Source: Alphaproteobacteria bacterium HT1-32 (GTDB taxonomy: Bacteria > Pseudomonadota > Alphaproteobacteria > Rhodospirillales > HT1-32). From it: a stretch of 64,000 nt of DNA. The DNA lies in NCBI GenBank assembly GCA_009649675.1, contig WJPL01000003.1, positions 124,001 to 188,000 on the forward strand. The letters are read 5' to 3'. The notes below the pieces were generated by a model. The model saw only the letters and a list, made by a program, of their open reading frames with translations. It was not told where the DNA came from and did not search any database. Below are positions 50,202-62,229 of the stretch, piece by piece (the stretch's first letter is position 1; each line of letters begins with the position of its first letter). The translations under genes and the position numbers were made by a program.

Positions 50202-52085
50202 TCAATAAAGCTGATCAATCATTTCACGGTTGACGGTAACACCGAACCGGGCACGCAGATCAGCCGTCAGCTGTTCGATGACATCACTCTGCAACTGGGC
50301 TGAAACCTGCTGTGTCAGTGCCGTATGACGGGTTTCATCCTGAACAGCAGGGCGAACTTCAACCAGACGGGCTACCGTCAGACCACCTTCACCGGGAGCC
50401 GTTGCCACGCCATTTACCTCAAGACCAAAAAGCTGTGCTGAAAGGGCCGGGCCGATATTGGCTGTCGGGTCACCGGTTTCGCGAACGAAAGCCTGAGACT
50501 GGGTGACAGGGAGATCATAGGCCTTGGAGACTTCACTCATCGCCTCGCCATTCTTCAGCCGTTCGGCGATATCGGCGGCAAGCGTCTCAAGACCTTCCTC
50601 GACTTTTTCACTTTTCCAGTCAGCAACCACCTGATCCTGTACTTCGGACAGGTCTTTGATCCGGCTTTCAGTGACTGCATCGACACGAAGCATGAAGAAC
50701 CCGGAATCAGGAGATTCTGTCAGAATACTGGTTTTACCGGCTTCCGTTTCAAATGCCGTTGTCAGGAAGGGACGGGAAAGCTGAAACTGCTCTACCAGTG
50801 ACTTGCCCTCCGGTGACCCACCATTCTGGTCGACGGCATCGATAATGATTGGCTCGACACCGATCTGACTGCCAGCAGCTTCAAGTGACGCACCTGCACC
50901 GACCGCATCTTCCAGCTTGTTGGCCAGATCGAAGCCGTCTTCGGTTGCCTTGTCGAGTGCCAGCTGTTGTTCGATTTCGTCACGGACATCTTCAAACGGG
51001 CGGACAGACTGGTCTTCACGTTCGTCGACGCGGAAGATGTGCCAGCCAAAATCACTCTTTACTGGCTCGCTGTAGCCACCCTGAGAGGCTGAAAACGCAA
51101 ATTCGGCGACCTCGTCGCTGAGCAGGTCACCACGGTTTACCCAACCCAGATCAATGGCACCGGAAGAACCGGCAGCATCTTTGGCGACCGTATCAAAATC
51201 GCGGCCTTCAGAGAGCTGCGCATAAGCTGCGGCTGCATTTTCTTTGGTATCAAACAGCAACTGCGTCAGCTTGCGACGACCCGGAACCGTATAGTCATCC
51301 AGTTGTTCGTCATAGGCCGCCCGCAAGCTGTCCTCGCCGATGCTGGCATCGCGGGCCAGCAGGGCCGGGGCCAGATTAACCGCGACGATCTTGCGGTATT
51401 CCGGTGCGCGATAACGCTCCGCATTCGTTTCATAGTATTTCTGCAGTTCAGCTTCTGTCGGCTCGGCCGGTGCCGGCAGCTTGTCTGCGGTCAGGGTGAT
51501 GGTTTCTGCAACACGCTGTTCATTACGATAGGCAAACAGCTTGTCGACGAGGGCCGCCGGGGGCTGAACGCCAATCGTTGCAGCCGTGACCAGCTGACGA
51601 CGACGGATGTCCTGACGCAGAATATCCAGATACCCGCTTTCACTCATACCACCATTCCGCAGAACAGCCGCGAATACACTCGGATCAAACTTGCCACTGG
51701 CATCATGAAACGCCGGTTCGGCGGCTAGCTGCTGACCAATCACACCATCACCAGCGGCAATGCCGAGCTCAAGCGCCAGTGCATCAACTGCCGTCTGGGC
51801 AACCAGCCGGTTGACGACCTGATCGACCAGACCGAACTGACGCATCAGTTCCGGCGTCAGCTGTCCGTTGAACAGGGGGGCCATGCGCGCCGTTTCCTGC
51901 CGGATCTCCCGGGACATATCGACGGCGCTGATCGAAGCGTCACCCACTTCGATGGGGCGGTCATCGGCCTGAATGCGGGCAGAAACGAAATCGCCCACTC
52001 CCCATACGGCAAAAGACAGTGCGATGAGAATCAGGAAAGCTTTGACGACCCAGGAGCCGGTCTGACTGCGTATGGCTTGAAGCAT
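50202..52085 (-). CDS. ppiD: peptidyl-prolyl cis-trans isomerase PpiD-like periplasmic folding factor
   Basis: A 627-residue inner-membrane-anchored chaperone facing the periplasm. One N-terminal helix (about 12-32), a SurA-N-like helical region (about 40-190), a parvulin-type domain (about 255-355: GRRKLTQLLFDTKE ... DLGWVNRGDLL ... GWHIFRVDE) and a long C-terminal part. The start ATG at 52085 gives MLQAIRSQTGSW, the usual N-terminus; two ATGs at 52127/52124 would add 14 residues. The gene lies divergent from tpiA. The parvulin domain is diverged, so isomerase activity is not certain. Confidence 0.88.
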   Translation of the reverse strand: MLQAIRSQTGSWVVKAFLILIALSFAVWGVGDFVSARIQADDRPIEVGDASISAVDMSREIRQETARMAPLFNGQLTPELMRQFGLVDQVVNRLVAQTAVDALALELGIAAGDGVIGQQLAAEPAFHDASGKFDPSVFAAVLRNGGMSESGYLDILRQDIRRRQLVTAATIGVQPPAALVDKLFAYRNEQRVAETITLTADKLPAPAEPTEAELQKYYETNAERYRAPEYRKIVAVNLAPALLARDASIGEDSLRAAYDEQLDDYTVPGRRKLTQLLFDTKENAAAAYAQLSEGRDFDTVAKDAAGSSGAIDLGWVNRGDLLSDEVAEFAFSASQGGYSEPVKSDFGWHIFRVDEREDQSVRPFEDVRDEIEQQLALDKATEDGFDLANKLEDAVGAGASLEAAGSQIGVEPIIIDAVDQNGGSPEGKSLVEQFQLSRPFLTTAFETEAGKTSILTESPDSGFFMLRVDAVTESRIKDLSEVQDQVVADWKSEKVEEGLETLAADIAERLKNGEAMSEVSKAYDLPVTQSQAFVRETGDPTANIGPALSAQLFGLEVNGVATAPGEGGLTVARLVEVRPAVQDETRHTALTQQVSAQLQSDVIEQLTADLRARFGVTVNREMIDQLY

Positions 52086-52160
52086 TTTTTCATCCGGAAA
52101 CAATAAATCATTGAACGGCGCCATCATTGAAAAGGCTGTAAAAGCGCCGAACTGGCCCGG

Positions 52161-52189
52161 ATAATGTGTTCGGCGGCTGGATTATGCAA
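52161..52189 (-). promoter_or_regulatory. sigma70-type promoter for ppiD
   Basis: On the minus strand TTGCAT (complement of 52184-52189), a 17-base spacer and CATTAT (complement of 52161-52166). The expected transcription start near 52154 leaves a leader of about 70 bases before the ATG at 52085. Confidence 0.55.
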
Positions 52190-52251
52190 GGGCAGCATGG
52201 TAGCCGGTCCAACATACAGGTTTCAGATAAATCAGATCAGGAGAACGAATC

Positions 52252-53016
52252 ATGGCGCGCCGCCCCCTCATCGCCGGTAACTGGAAAATGAACGGCCTCA
52301 AACAGGCCGGTCTCTCACTGGCGACAGAACTTGGCGAACGCCTGAAAGCTGCCGCACCTGATGCCGGTTTTGATATGCTGGTTTGTCCGCCTGCAACTCT
52401 GATCGATGCCGTCTCGACGGCTGTTTCAGGTACCGGCCTGCTGGTTGGCGGGCAGGACTGCCATGCCCGCTCAAATGGCGCACATACCGGCGATATTGCA
52501 CCGGAAATGCTTGCCGACCTTGGTTGCAGCCACGTTCTCCTTGGTCACTCCGAGCGCCGGGCCGATCATGGCGAAACGAGTGACGAGGTCGCAGAAAAGG
52601 CTCTGAAAGCCGTCGATGCCGGTCTTGTTCCGGTCATCTGTGTTGGTGAGACCGAAGCCGAGAAAGATGCCGGACGCACCCTTGAAGTGCTTGGCGATCA
52701 GGTATCACGGTCCGTACCCGACGGTCTGGGAGCAAAGCTTTTTGTCCTGGCTTACGAGCCGGTCTGGGCAATTGGTACCGGACGCACACCGACGGCAACC
52801 GAGGCCAATGATATTCATGGTGCCCTGCGTAAAATGCTGGAGCAGAAGGTAGGTGACGCGGAAACCGTCCGTATTCTCTATGGTGGTTCCGTAAAACCAT
52901 CCAATGCGGCAGAGTTCCTGTCATCAGAACATATCGATGGCGCACTGGTTGGCGGGGCCAGCCTGAAAGCGGATGACTTCTGGGCAATTGCCCAAGTTTG
53001 CGCTGGCCAAAATTGA
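52252..53016 (+). CDS. tpiA: triose-phosphate isomerase
   Basis: A 254-residue TIM-barrel enzyme of glycolysis/gluconeogenesis. Catalytic residues are visible: Lys12 in AGNWKMNG, His in VLLGHSERR, and Glu in LAYEPVWAIGTG, with the flexible loop following it, and the phosphate loops YGGSVKPSN and GALVGGASL. AGGAG lies 8 bases before the ATG. secG follows after 54 bases. Confidence 0.97.
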   Translation: MARRPLIAGNWKMNGLKQAGLSLATELGERLKAAAPDAGFDMLVCPPATLIDAVSTAVSGTGLLVGGQDCHARSNGAHTGDIAPEMLADLGCSHVLLGHSERRADHGETSDEVAEKALKAVDAGLVPVICVGETEAEKDAGRTLEVLGDQVSRSVPDGLGAKLFVLAYEPVWAIGTGRTPTATEANDIHGALRKMLEQKVGDAETVRILYGGSVKPSNAAEFLSSEHIDGALVGGASLKADDFWAIAQVCAGQN

Positions 53017-53070
53017 GATCAGTGACTATGTACCGGCAACAAATTCTGCGAACTACTGACTGAATGACTC

Positions 53071-53385
53071 ATGGTTGCTGTCCTTCTCGCCGTTCATTTG
53101 CTTCTCGCCATCTTTCTGATCGCTGTCGTTCTGATGCAGCGCAGTGAGGGTGGTGCGCTTGGCATGGGCGGTGGTGGCGGTGGCGGTCTGATGACCTCCC
53201 GTGGTGCCGGTAACCTGCTGACACGTTCCACGGCTATTCTGGCTGCCTGCTTCATGGCAACCAGCCTGGCTCTGGCTGTGTTTGGTGAGTCAGACCGCAA
53301 CGCAGGGGCACTTCAGTCGATTCCCACGCCTGCTGTCGAGCAGCCAGCCGAACCGGCTGTTCCTGCGGCGCCGACAAGCGACTGA
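53071..53385 (+). CDS. secG: preprotein translocase subunit SecG
   Basis: A 104-residue inner-membrane protein with two helices (about 4-20 and 52-70) joined by the glycine-rich LGMGGGGGGGLMTSRGAGNLLTR loop region characteristic of SecG (quoted as GMGGGGGGG at ~31-39). The C-terminal tail is Pro/Ala-rich. It assists SecYE in export. Position between tpiA and pyrG is common in alphaproteobacteria. Confidence 0.93.
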   Translation: MVAVLLAVHLLLAIFLIAVVLMQRSEGGALGMGGGGGGGLMTSRGAGNLLTRSTAILAACFMATSLALAVFGESDRNAGALQSIPTPAVEQPAEPAVPAAPTSD

Positions 53386-53412
53386 TAACTAAGCTATTTC
53401 CGTTTTTTCCAA

Positions 53413-53431
53413 CGCAACCCTTTGGGTTGCG
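53413..53431 (+). other. hairpin between secG and pyrG
   Basis: Perfect 8-bp stem CGCAACCC (53413-53420) / GGGTTGCG (53424-53431) with loop TTT, 28 bases before the pyrG ATG. It lacks a U-run downstream, so it is not a typical terminator; a processing or attenuation role is possible. Confidence 0.45.
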
Positions 53432-53452
53432 GCACACATTGCTATAGGTTAA

Positions 53453-55090
<1,638 letters not shown>

Positions 55091-55100
55091 GAGCAACCAG

Positions 55101-55934
55101 ATGGTTGAGCAGAGGACGGTCGAGGTCGGTTCGGTCAGAATAGGCAATAACCTGCCGCTGGTGCTGATTGCCGGGCCCTGTCAGATGGAAAGCCGCCAGC
55201 ACGCACTGGAAATGAGTTCCGCGATCAAGGAAATCACCGATGCGCTCGGCATTGGCCTGATCTACAAAACCTCCTACGACAAGGCGAACCGTACCAGCGT
55301 TTCCGCCGCACGCGGTGTCGGGCTTGAAGCTTCACTGCCGGTTTTTGCAGAAGTCCGGGAAACCGTGGGCTGTCCGGTTCTGACCGATGTTCATGACGCG
55401 CTGCATTGCGCTCCTGTCGCTGAAGCGGTGGATGTGCTGCAAATCCCGGCTTTTCTGTGCCGCCAGACCGACCTGCTGATTGCCGCCGGTGAAACCGGCC
55501 GGGCCATCAATGTGAAGAAGGGCCAGTTTCTGGCTCCCTGGGACATGGCAAATGTCGCTGATAAAATCCGCAGTACCGGGAATGACCGGGTAACCCTGTG
55601 CGAACGCGGTGCCAGCTTTGGCTATAACACGCTGGTCAGCGATATGCGGTCACTGCCGATCATGGCACAGACCGGTTGCCCGGTCGTCTTTGACGCCACC
55701 CATTCGGTACAGCAGCCAGGCGGGCAGGGGACAAGCTCCGGCGGCCAGCGAGAATTCGCGCCGGTCCTCGCCCGCGCCGCCGTCGCTGTTGGTGTCGCCG
55801 CCGTCTTTATCGAGACCCATCAGGATCCGGACAGCGCGCCGAGCGATGGACCAAACATGATACCCATCAATGAGTTGAAGGGCGTTCTTGAGACATTGAT
55901 TGCCTTCGACAAACTATCGAAGTCACTTCAGTAA
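55101..55934 (+). CDS. kdsA: 3-deoxy-8-phosphooctulonate synthase (KDO-8-P synthase)
   Basis: A 277-residue TIM-barrel enzyme condensing PEP and arabinose 5-phosphate for KDO of the lipopolysaccharide core. Seen: [10 protein letters not shown] (PEP site), [26 protein letters not shown], and the C-terminal [12 protein letters not shown]. The ATG at 55101 follows GGAGCAACCAG; the upstream in-frame codons lie inside pyrG. The enzyme has Cys in GPCQ and lacks full view of all metal ligands, so I do not assign the metal class. Confidence 0.96.
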   Translation: MVEQRTVEVGSVRIGNNLPLVLIAGPCQMESRQHALEMSSAIKEITDALGIGLIYKTSYDKANRTSVSAARGVGLEASLPVFAEVRETVGCPVLTDVHDALHCAPVAEAVDVLQIPAFLCRQTDLLIAAGETGRAINVKKGQFLAPWDMANVADKIRSTGNDRVTLCERGASFGYNTLVSDMRSLPIMAQTGCPVVFDATHSVQQPGGQGTSSGGQREFAPVLARAAVAVGVAAVFIETHQDPDSAPSDGPNMIPINELKGVLETLIAFDKLSKSLQ

Positions 55935-55997
55935 TCTTGACCCGCAGGCTTGGTCAGACAGTCTGCGAAAACCCTGAACGCTTTACCATGCCGGCAT

Positions 55998-56432
55998 TTA
56001 AAGCCGGTCCCAGATACGCTGTTCCAGTTCAAGTTCCTCCTCAAACTCACGTAATTCGGATTTCGGAAAATCCTTTACCGAAACAACGTGATAACCGTGT
56101 TCACCTGTGTCGCTGACAACAATATGCCGCGTATTGTGCTCTCGCATCAGGCGAACGGCCTCGAACCCTTTCGCATCACAATCCAGACATACGGGGTTTG
56201 TCGTCATGACTTCCCTGACTTCTGTCTGCTTCGGGTCCAGGCCCGCTTCAAAGACACTGTTCAGCAAATTATAGAGTGTAAAAATCCCTTTGAGTTCATC
56301 ACCTTCAAGAATCAAAACAGCGCCAACGCCGTGATCTTTCATCTTGCCGGCAACAATACTGACAGGATCAGACGGACGGACAGCCAGTAATATCTGGCCC
56401 TCAACAATTTCACCAAGTTTTCTCTGGGGCAT
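55998..56432 (-). CDS. CBS-domain pair protein
   Basis: A 144-residue protein made of two CBS motifs (about 8-66 and 73-126), a Bateman module that usually senses adenine nucleotides or S-adenosylmethionine. Seen: VSIVAGKMKDHGVGAVLIL and VREVMTTNPVCLDCDAKGFEAVRLMREHNTRHIVVSD (quoted in parts). The C-terminus is a short acidic helix (ELREFEEELELEQRIWDRL). There is no attached effector domain. Purines (AGGAGGTA) lie a few bases upstream of the ATG. It converges on kdsA; a small CCGGC/GCCGG hairpin (55991-56007) spans its stop codon. Confidence 0.85.
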   Translation of the reverse strand: MPQRKLGEIVEGQILLAVRPSDPVSIVAGKMKDHGVGAVLILEGDELKGIFTLYNLLNSVFEAGLDPKQTEVREVMTTNPVCLDCDAKGFEAVRLMREHNTRHIVVSDTGEHGYHVVSVKDFPKSELREFEEELELEQRIWDRL

Positions 56433-56570
56433 GTCCTGATACCTCCTTCCCGGATCGTTATTTACAGGAAGTATCCGGGAAATTGCTTCCCGTATGAATG
56501 ATATGGATCAACCCAGAGCAAGTTAGCAGAAAAAAGGCCTCATTTCTGCATCAGTAACGCATCCCGGGCT

Positions 56571-57497
56571 TCAATAGGCAGATGTCCCGAAATGCTTTCG
56601 GAAAGCTTCCATTTCCGCGCGTTCCGAGGATGAAGCTTCAACCAGCCATTGCCGGAACTGAGTAACCAGCGGACGTTTTGCTGATTGTTCCGGGCAAACA
56701 AAAAAATAATTGAAACAGCTGGTTAACTGGATATCGAGAGGCATCACAAGATTGCCATTCTCAAGGTCCGGTTTCACAAAACCATAATCGGCAATCGCCA
56801 CACCCAACCCGCGCATCGCCGCACTGACAGCCATTTCAAGGGTCGAAAAGGCAAGGCCGTCGGTGGTTTCAATTGTCTGCTGATATCCCGTCCGCTCCAG
56901 CCAGTCGCGCCAGTCTTCGCGGCTGGGTGTCGGATGAATCAGTACATGCCCAGCGAGGTCAGCCGGTGATGAAAGCGGATGCCGTTCCAGATAGTCACGG
57001 GAGCATACGGGGGTAAGGACCTCCGTCAGAATATGATCGCTGACAAGACCCGCAGGGGGAGTACGGTCGCAATAAATGGCAGCATCGAACTCCTCGCGCC
57101 GGAAATCCGCATTCTCCCCGGTCGTAATCCGGACATCGATATCCGGATGCAATTCCTGAAATTCAGAAAGGCGCGGGATCATCCAGCGAATCGCAAAGGT
57201 CGGCGGTGTCTTGATACGCAGTTCCCTCCGTTCTTCCATCACCGAAGCGACAGCATCAGCCAGCCGGTCAAATGACACAGACAGATCTGGCAACAGGGCT
57301 GCGCCACGGTCAGTCAGACTGATGGCCCGGTGCAAACGCCGGAACAGCGGAAAACCGAGATACTCTTCCAGTCCCTTGATATGACGACTGACCGCACTCT
57401 GGGTGACATGCAGTTCCTCTGCTGCATCCGAAAAACTCAGATGTCGCGCAGCTGCCTCAAACGCCCGAAGCGCATTCAATGACGGAAGACGTCGCAT
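56571..57497 (-). CDS. LysR-family transcriptional regulator (GcvA-like)
   Basis: A 308-residue regulator. N-terminal winged helix (about 5-65: LNALRAFEAAARHLSFSDAA, LHVTQSAVSRHIKGLE), then the substrate-binding domain with FAIRWMIPRLSEFQELHPDI, as in the GcvA/AmpR subgroup. The ATG at 57497 gives the usual MRRLPSLNALRAFE start; an ATG at 57506 adds three residues. It is divergent from the DUF1127 gene, whose upstream dyad may be its operator. The effector is unknown; GcvA itself responds to glycine, but subgroup membership does not prove this. Confidence 0.87.
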   Translation of the reverse strand: MRRLPSLNALRAFEAAARHLSFSDAAEELHVTQSAVSRHIKGLEEYLGFPLFRRLHRAISLTDRGAALLPDLSVSFDRLADAVASVMEERRELRIKTPPTFAIRWMIPRLSEFQELHPDIDVRITTGENADFRREEFDAAIYCDRTPPAGLVSDHILTEVLTPVCSRDYLERHPLSSPADLAGHVLIHPTPSREDWRDWLERTGYQQTIETTDGLAFSTLEMAVSAAMRGLGVAIADYGFVKPDLENGNLVMPLDIQLTSCFNYFFVCPEQSAKRPLVTQFRQWLVEASSSERAEMEAFRKHFGTSAY

Positions 57498-57541
57498 TAT
57501 TAGCATCTCTTTTTATCATGCAATGGATTAAATCTATCCGT

Positions 57542-57560
57542 TTGAGAGCCCTTATATCAA
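57542..57560. promoter_or_regulatory. dyad TTGA-N11-TCAA between the LysR and DUF1127 genes
   Basis: TTGA (57542-57545) and TCAA (57557-57560) are perfect complements separated by 11 bases, in the AT-rich region between divergent genes and overlapping a TATATC -10-like sequence. Position and symmetry fit an operator for the LysR regulator, but the half-sites are only four bases long. Confidence 0.35.
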
Positions 57561-57597
57561 TGAATACTCTGGATTTCTGACATAAACGGACAATCAC

Positions 57598-59191
<1,594 letters not shown>

Positions 59192-59218
59192 TCCCGGCGA
59201 CATTTACGCTTTTTAAAG

Positions 59219-59257
59219 CGGCGGAGGTGTTATCTGACCTCCGCCGTTTTGTTTTTT
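59219..59257 (+). terminator. intrinsic terminator after eno
   Basis: 10-bp stem CGGCGGAGGT (59219-59228) / ACCTCCGCCG (59237-59246), loop GTTATCTG, followed by TTTTGTTTTTT (59247-59257), 28 bases after the eno stop. A strong Rho-independent terminator. Confidence 0.92.
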
Positions 59258-59281
59258 GGGGCAGGGGACCGTTATCTGGCA

Positions 59282-59605
59282 ATGACTATTGTCGAACAAA
59301 TCAGAATGCGCAGCCGTCGTGCGGTCATGCCAGCCTGTGCCATCGCCTTCCTTGGTTATTTCGTCTATCATGCACTGCAGGGGGATCTTGGCCTTGTGGC
59401 ATGGTGGCGACTGAATCAGGAGATCACTGTCGCTCAGGCTGAACTGGCTGAGGCGACAACCCTCCGTGAAACATGGGCCCGCCGGGTGCATCTGCTGCAG
59501 CCGGAAAATCTCGATCCGGATATGATGGACGAAAGGGCACGCAAAATGCTCAATCTGGTCCATCCGGACGACCGCATCATTCCAGTCCCCGGAAGTATAA
59601 ATTAA
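59282..59605 (+). CDS. ftsB: septum formation initiator family protein (FtsB/DivIC-like)
   Basis: A 107-residue bitopic cell-division protein. Short basic cytoplasmic N-terminus, one membrane segment (about 14-31), a coiled-coil stretch (about 43-70: RLNQEITVAQAELAEATTL) and a C-terminal motif with ERARKMLNLVHPDDRII, as in FtsB. It would link FtsL and FtsQ in the divisome. The ATG at 59282 was preferred to a TTG at 59249 that lies in the eno terminator. Position between eno and pdhA is the usual one in alphaproteobacteria. Confidence 0.87.
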   Translation: MTIVEQIRMRSRRAVMPACAIAFLGYFVYHALQGDLGLVAWWRLNQEITVAQAELAEATTLRETWARRVHLLQPENLDPDMMDERARKMLNLVHPDDRIIPVPGSIN

Positions 59606-59652
59606 CCGATATCAAGTTATTTTTCATATTCACAAATAAAATCAATGACTTA

Positions 59653-59670
59653 ACGATTTTTACGATTTTT
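59653..59670. repeat. tandem ACGATTTTT repeat upstream of pdhA
   Basis: Two exact adjacent copies of ACGATTTTT (59653-59661, 59662-59670) in an AT-rich stretch just upstream of the pdhA -35 element. They could mark a regulator site or a curved upstream element; the repeat itself is certain, the role is not. Confidence 0.45.
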
Positions 59671-59677
59671 CCGTCTA

Positions 59678-59706
59678 TTGCATAACTGAAGAATTATCAT
59701 TATCCT
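59678..59706 (+). promoter_or_regulatory. sigma70-type promoter for the pdh operon
   Basis: TTGCAT at 59678-59683, a 17-base spacer, and TATCCT at 59701-59706, in the 180-base gap between ftsB and pdhA. A transcript would begin near 59713, leaving a leader of about 70 bases. The region upstream is markedly AT-rich compared with its surroundings. Confidence 0.55.
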
Positions 59707-59785
59707 CCAAGGAAAGATTAGGCTGGACCCGTTGGTATCTGGCTGACTGACCGCGCAGATCACAGCGCAATTTCTGGAGGGAATG

Positions 59786-60799
59786 ATGGCGACATCGACC
59801 AAACGCAAATCATCCGCGCGCGGTAAATCCGCGGGGCCGGACAAGGATACCCTGCTTCATTATTATCGCGAAATGCTGCTGATCCGCCGCTTTGAAGAAA
59901 AAGCCGGGCAAATGTACGGCATGGGTCTGATCGCCGGTTTCTGCCACCTCTATATTGGTCAGGAAGCTGTCGTGGTCGGTATCCAGGCAGCCATGAAAGA
60001 GGGTGATACCGTCATCACCAGTTACCGCGATCATGCGCACATGCTGGCAACCGGCATGGAAAGCCGTGGCGTGATGGCAGAACTTACCGGCCGTTCCGGA
60101 GGGTATTCCCGCGGTAAAGGCGGGTCGATGCATATGTTCTCCCGCGACAAGGGCTTCTTCGGTGGCCATGGCATCGTGGCGGCTCAGGTGCCGATCGGTA
60201 CGGGACTTGGCTTTGCTCACAAATACAAAGACGAGGACAACCTCTGCGCCACCTATCTTGGTGATGGCGCCATCAATCAGGGGCAGGTCTACGAGGCTTT
60301 CAACATGGCCGCTCTCTGGAAGCTGCCGGTCCTCTATATCATTGAGAACAACAAATATGGCATGGGCACTTCGGTCGCCCGCGCCTCGGCCCATACGGAT
60401 CTGTTCAACCGCGGCAGCGCCTATGGCATTCCCGGTGAGGAAGTCGACGGCATGAATGTGGTGACCGTCAATGCGGCTGCCGCAAAAGCCATCGAGCATA
60501 TCCGGGCAGGCAAGGGGCCTTATATCCTTGAAATGAGCACCTATCGCTACCGCGGGCATTCCATGTCCGATCCGGCGAAATACCGCTCAAAGGAAGAAGT
60601 TCAGAAGATGCGGTCCGAACGCGACCCGATTGATAATGTGCGGGCCATGTTGCTCGACATGAAGGATGTCACGGAAGAATCGCTGAAAGAAATCGACAAG
60701 GAGGTGAAAGCCATCGTCTCCGATGCAGCAGATTTCGCACAGCAGTCTCCTGAACCCGATATTTCCGAACTCTGGACCGACATTCTGGTGGAGGCCTGA
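59786..60799 (+). CDS. pdhA: pyruvate dehydrogenase E1 component subunit alpha
   Basis: A 337-residue thiamine-diphosphate subunit that decarboxylates pyruvate with PdhB. Seen: the RRFEEKAGQMYGMG N-terminal helix, GFCHLYIGQEA, the TPP motif from GDGAINQGQVYEAFN to IIENN, and the phosphorylation-loop-like YRYRGHSMSDPAKYRSKEE. The lysine-rich N-terminus precedes the core. The ATG at 59786 is chosen because TGGAGG ends 5 bases upstream; ATG 59783 would leave only 2 bases. First gene of pdhA-pdhB-pdhC. Confidence 0.96.
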   Translation: MATSTKRKSSARGKSAGPDKDTLLHYYREMLLIRRFEEKAGQMYGMGLIAGFCHLYIGQEAVVVGIQAAMKEGDTVITSYRDHAHMLATGMESRGVMAELTGRSGGYSRGKGGSMHMFSRDKGFFGGHGIVAAQVPIGTGLGFAHKYKDEDNLCATYLGDGAINQGQVYEAFNMAALWKLPVLYIIENNKYGMGTSVARASAHTDLFNRGSAYGIPGEEVDGMNVVTVNAAAAKAIEHIRAGKGPYILEMSTYRYRGHSMSDPAKYRSKEEVQKMRSERDPIDNVRAMLLDMKDVTEESLKEIDKEVKAIVSDAADFAQQSPEPDISELWTDILVEA

Positions 60800-60802
60800 T
60801 CC

Positions 60803-62209
60803 ATGCCAATCGAAATTCTGATGCCGGCCCTCTCGCCAACCATGACCGAGGGCACACTATCCAAATGGGCCGTCAAGGAAGGTGACAGCGTCGCCAGTGG
60901 TGACGTCATTGCTGAAATTGAAACCGACAAGGCGACGATGGAAGTCGAAGCCGTTGATGAAGGCAAAATCGGCAAGATCCTGATTGACGAAGGCAGCGAA
61001 GGTGTTGCGGTAAATACACCCATCGCCATCCTGCTCGAAGAAGGCGAAAGTGAATCGGATATGGAGAACATGTCCTCATCCGCGCCGAAGCCGGATGCCG
61101 GGTCTGACGCCGACAAGCCGAAGGCAGAGCCGGACAGCGCGCCTGAATCCCGCCCGGAACCGACTGCGGCTTCCGCCAGCCCGATTCCTTCCGCCCCCGC
61201 AGAACCGGAATATTCCGGCGAAACGACAAGCTGCACGGTCCGTGAAGCACTGCGCGATGCGATGGCAGAGGAAATGCGCAAGGACGAACGCGTCTTCCTG
61301 ATGGGCGAGGAAGTCGCTGAATATCAGGGTGCATACAAGGTCAGTCAGGGCCTGCTCGACGAATTCAGCTCGAAGCGGGTGATTGATACCCCGATCACCG
61401 AGCACGGATTTACCGGCGTTGGCGTTGGTGCCGCTTTCGGGGGCCTGCGCCCGATCGTCGAGTTCATGACCTTCAACTTCGCCATGCAGGCGATGGACCA
61501 TATTATCAACTCCGCCGCCAAGACGCTTTATATGGCCGGTGGTCAGATGGGCTGTCCGATCGTCTTCCGTGGTGCGAATGGTGCGGCCTCACGTGTCGGC
61601 GCACAGCATTCACAATGCTATGCCAGCTGGTACGCCCATGTACCCGGCCTGAAGGTTGTCTCGCCCTGGAACTCGGTTGATGCGAAAGGCCTGCTGAAAG
61701 CAGCCATCCGCGATCCGAACCCGGTGATCGTGCTGGAGAATGAAATTCTCTACGGCCAGAGCTTCGACGGCGTTCCGACCGACCCGGACTGGGCATTGCC
61801 AATCGGCAAGGCCAAGATCGAACGGGAAGGCTCCGACGTTACCATCATCGCCTATTCACTGATGGTTGGCCGCGCACTTGAAGCCGCCAAGAAGCTGGAA
61901 GAAGAAGGCATCTCGGCAGAAATCATCAACCTGCGCAGCCTGCGCCCGCTGGATACTGAGACCATCGTCAAGTCGGTCAAGAAGACCAACCGCATCGTTT
62001 CAGTCGAAGAAGGCTGGCCGGTGGCTGGCATGGGTTCGGAAATCGCTGCAATCTGCATGGAACAGGCCTTCGACTGGCTTGATGCGCCGGTGGTTCGTGT
62101 CTGTGGTGCAGATGTGCCGATGCCCTATGCCGCCAATCTTGAAGCCCTCACCATTCCGCAGGCAGACAAGGTGGTCGAAGCCGCCAAGTCCGTCTGCTAT
62201 CGCGACTGA
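60803..62209 (+). CDS. pdhB: pyruvate dehydrogenase E1 subunit beta with N-terminal lipoyl domain
   Basis: A 468-residue protein. Residues 1-80 form a lipoyl domain with the [11 protein letters not shown] motif (lipoyl Lys43); a Pro/Ala/Ser-rich linker (about 85-140) leads to the E1 beta core (about 142-465: [42 protein letters not shown]). Fusion of a lipoyl domain to E1 beta is known in alphaproteobacteria. The lipoyl part is very similar to that of PdhC, including an exact 23-base match. It starts 3 bases after pdhA. Confidence 0.96.
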   Translation: MPIEILMPALSPTMTEGTLSKWAVKEGDSVASGDVIAEIETDKATMEVEAVDEGKIGKILIDEGSEGVAVNTPIAILLEEGESESDMENMSSSAPKPDAGSDADKPKAEPDSAPESRPEPTAASASPIPSAPAEPEYSGETTSCTVREALRDAMAEEMRKDERVFLMGEEVAEYQGAYKVSQGLLDEFSSKRVIDTPITEHGFTGVGVGAAFGGLRPIVEFMTFNFAMQAMDHIINSAAKTLYMAGGQMGCPIVFRGANGAASRVGAQHSQCYASWYAHVPGLKVVSPWNSVDAKGLLKAAIRDPNPVIVLENEILYGQSFDGVPTDPDWALPIGKAKIEREGSDVTIIAYSLMVGRALEAAKKLEEEGISAEIINLRSLRPLDTETIVKSVKKTNRIVSVEEGWPVAGMGSEIAAICMEQAFDWLDAPVVRVCGADVPMPYAANLEALTIPQADKVVEAAKSVCYRD

Positions 62210-62229
62210 GCCGGTAGGGAGGAAAAACC

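Noticed and set aside
60803-61050. Lipoyl domain on E1 beta as a new fusion
   Set aside because: This fusion is known for alphaproteobacterial PdhB.
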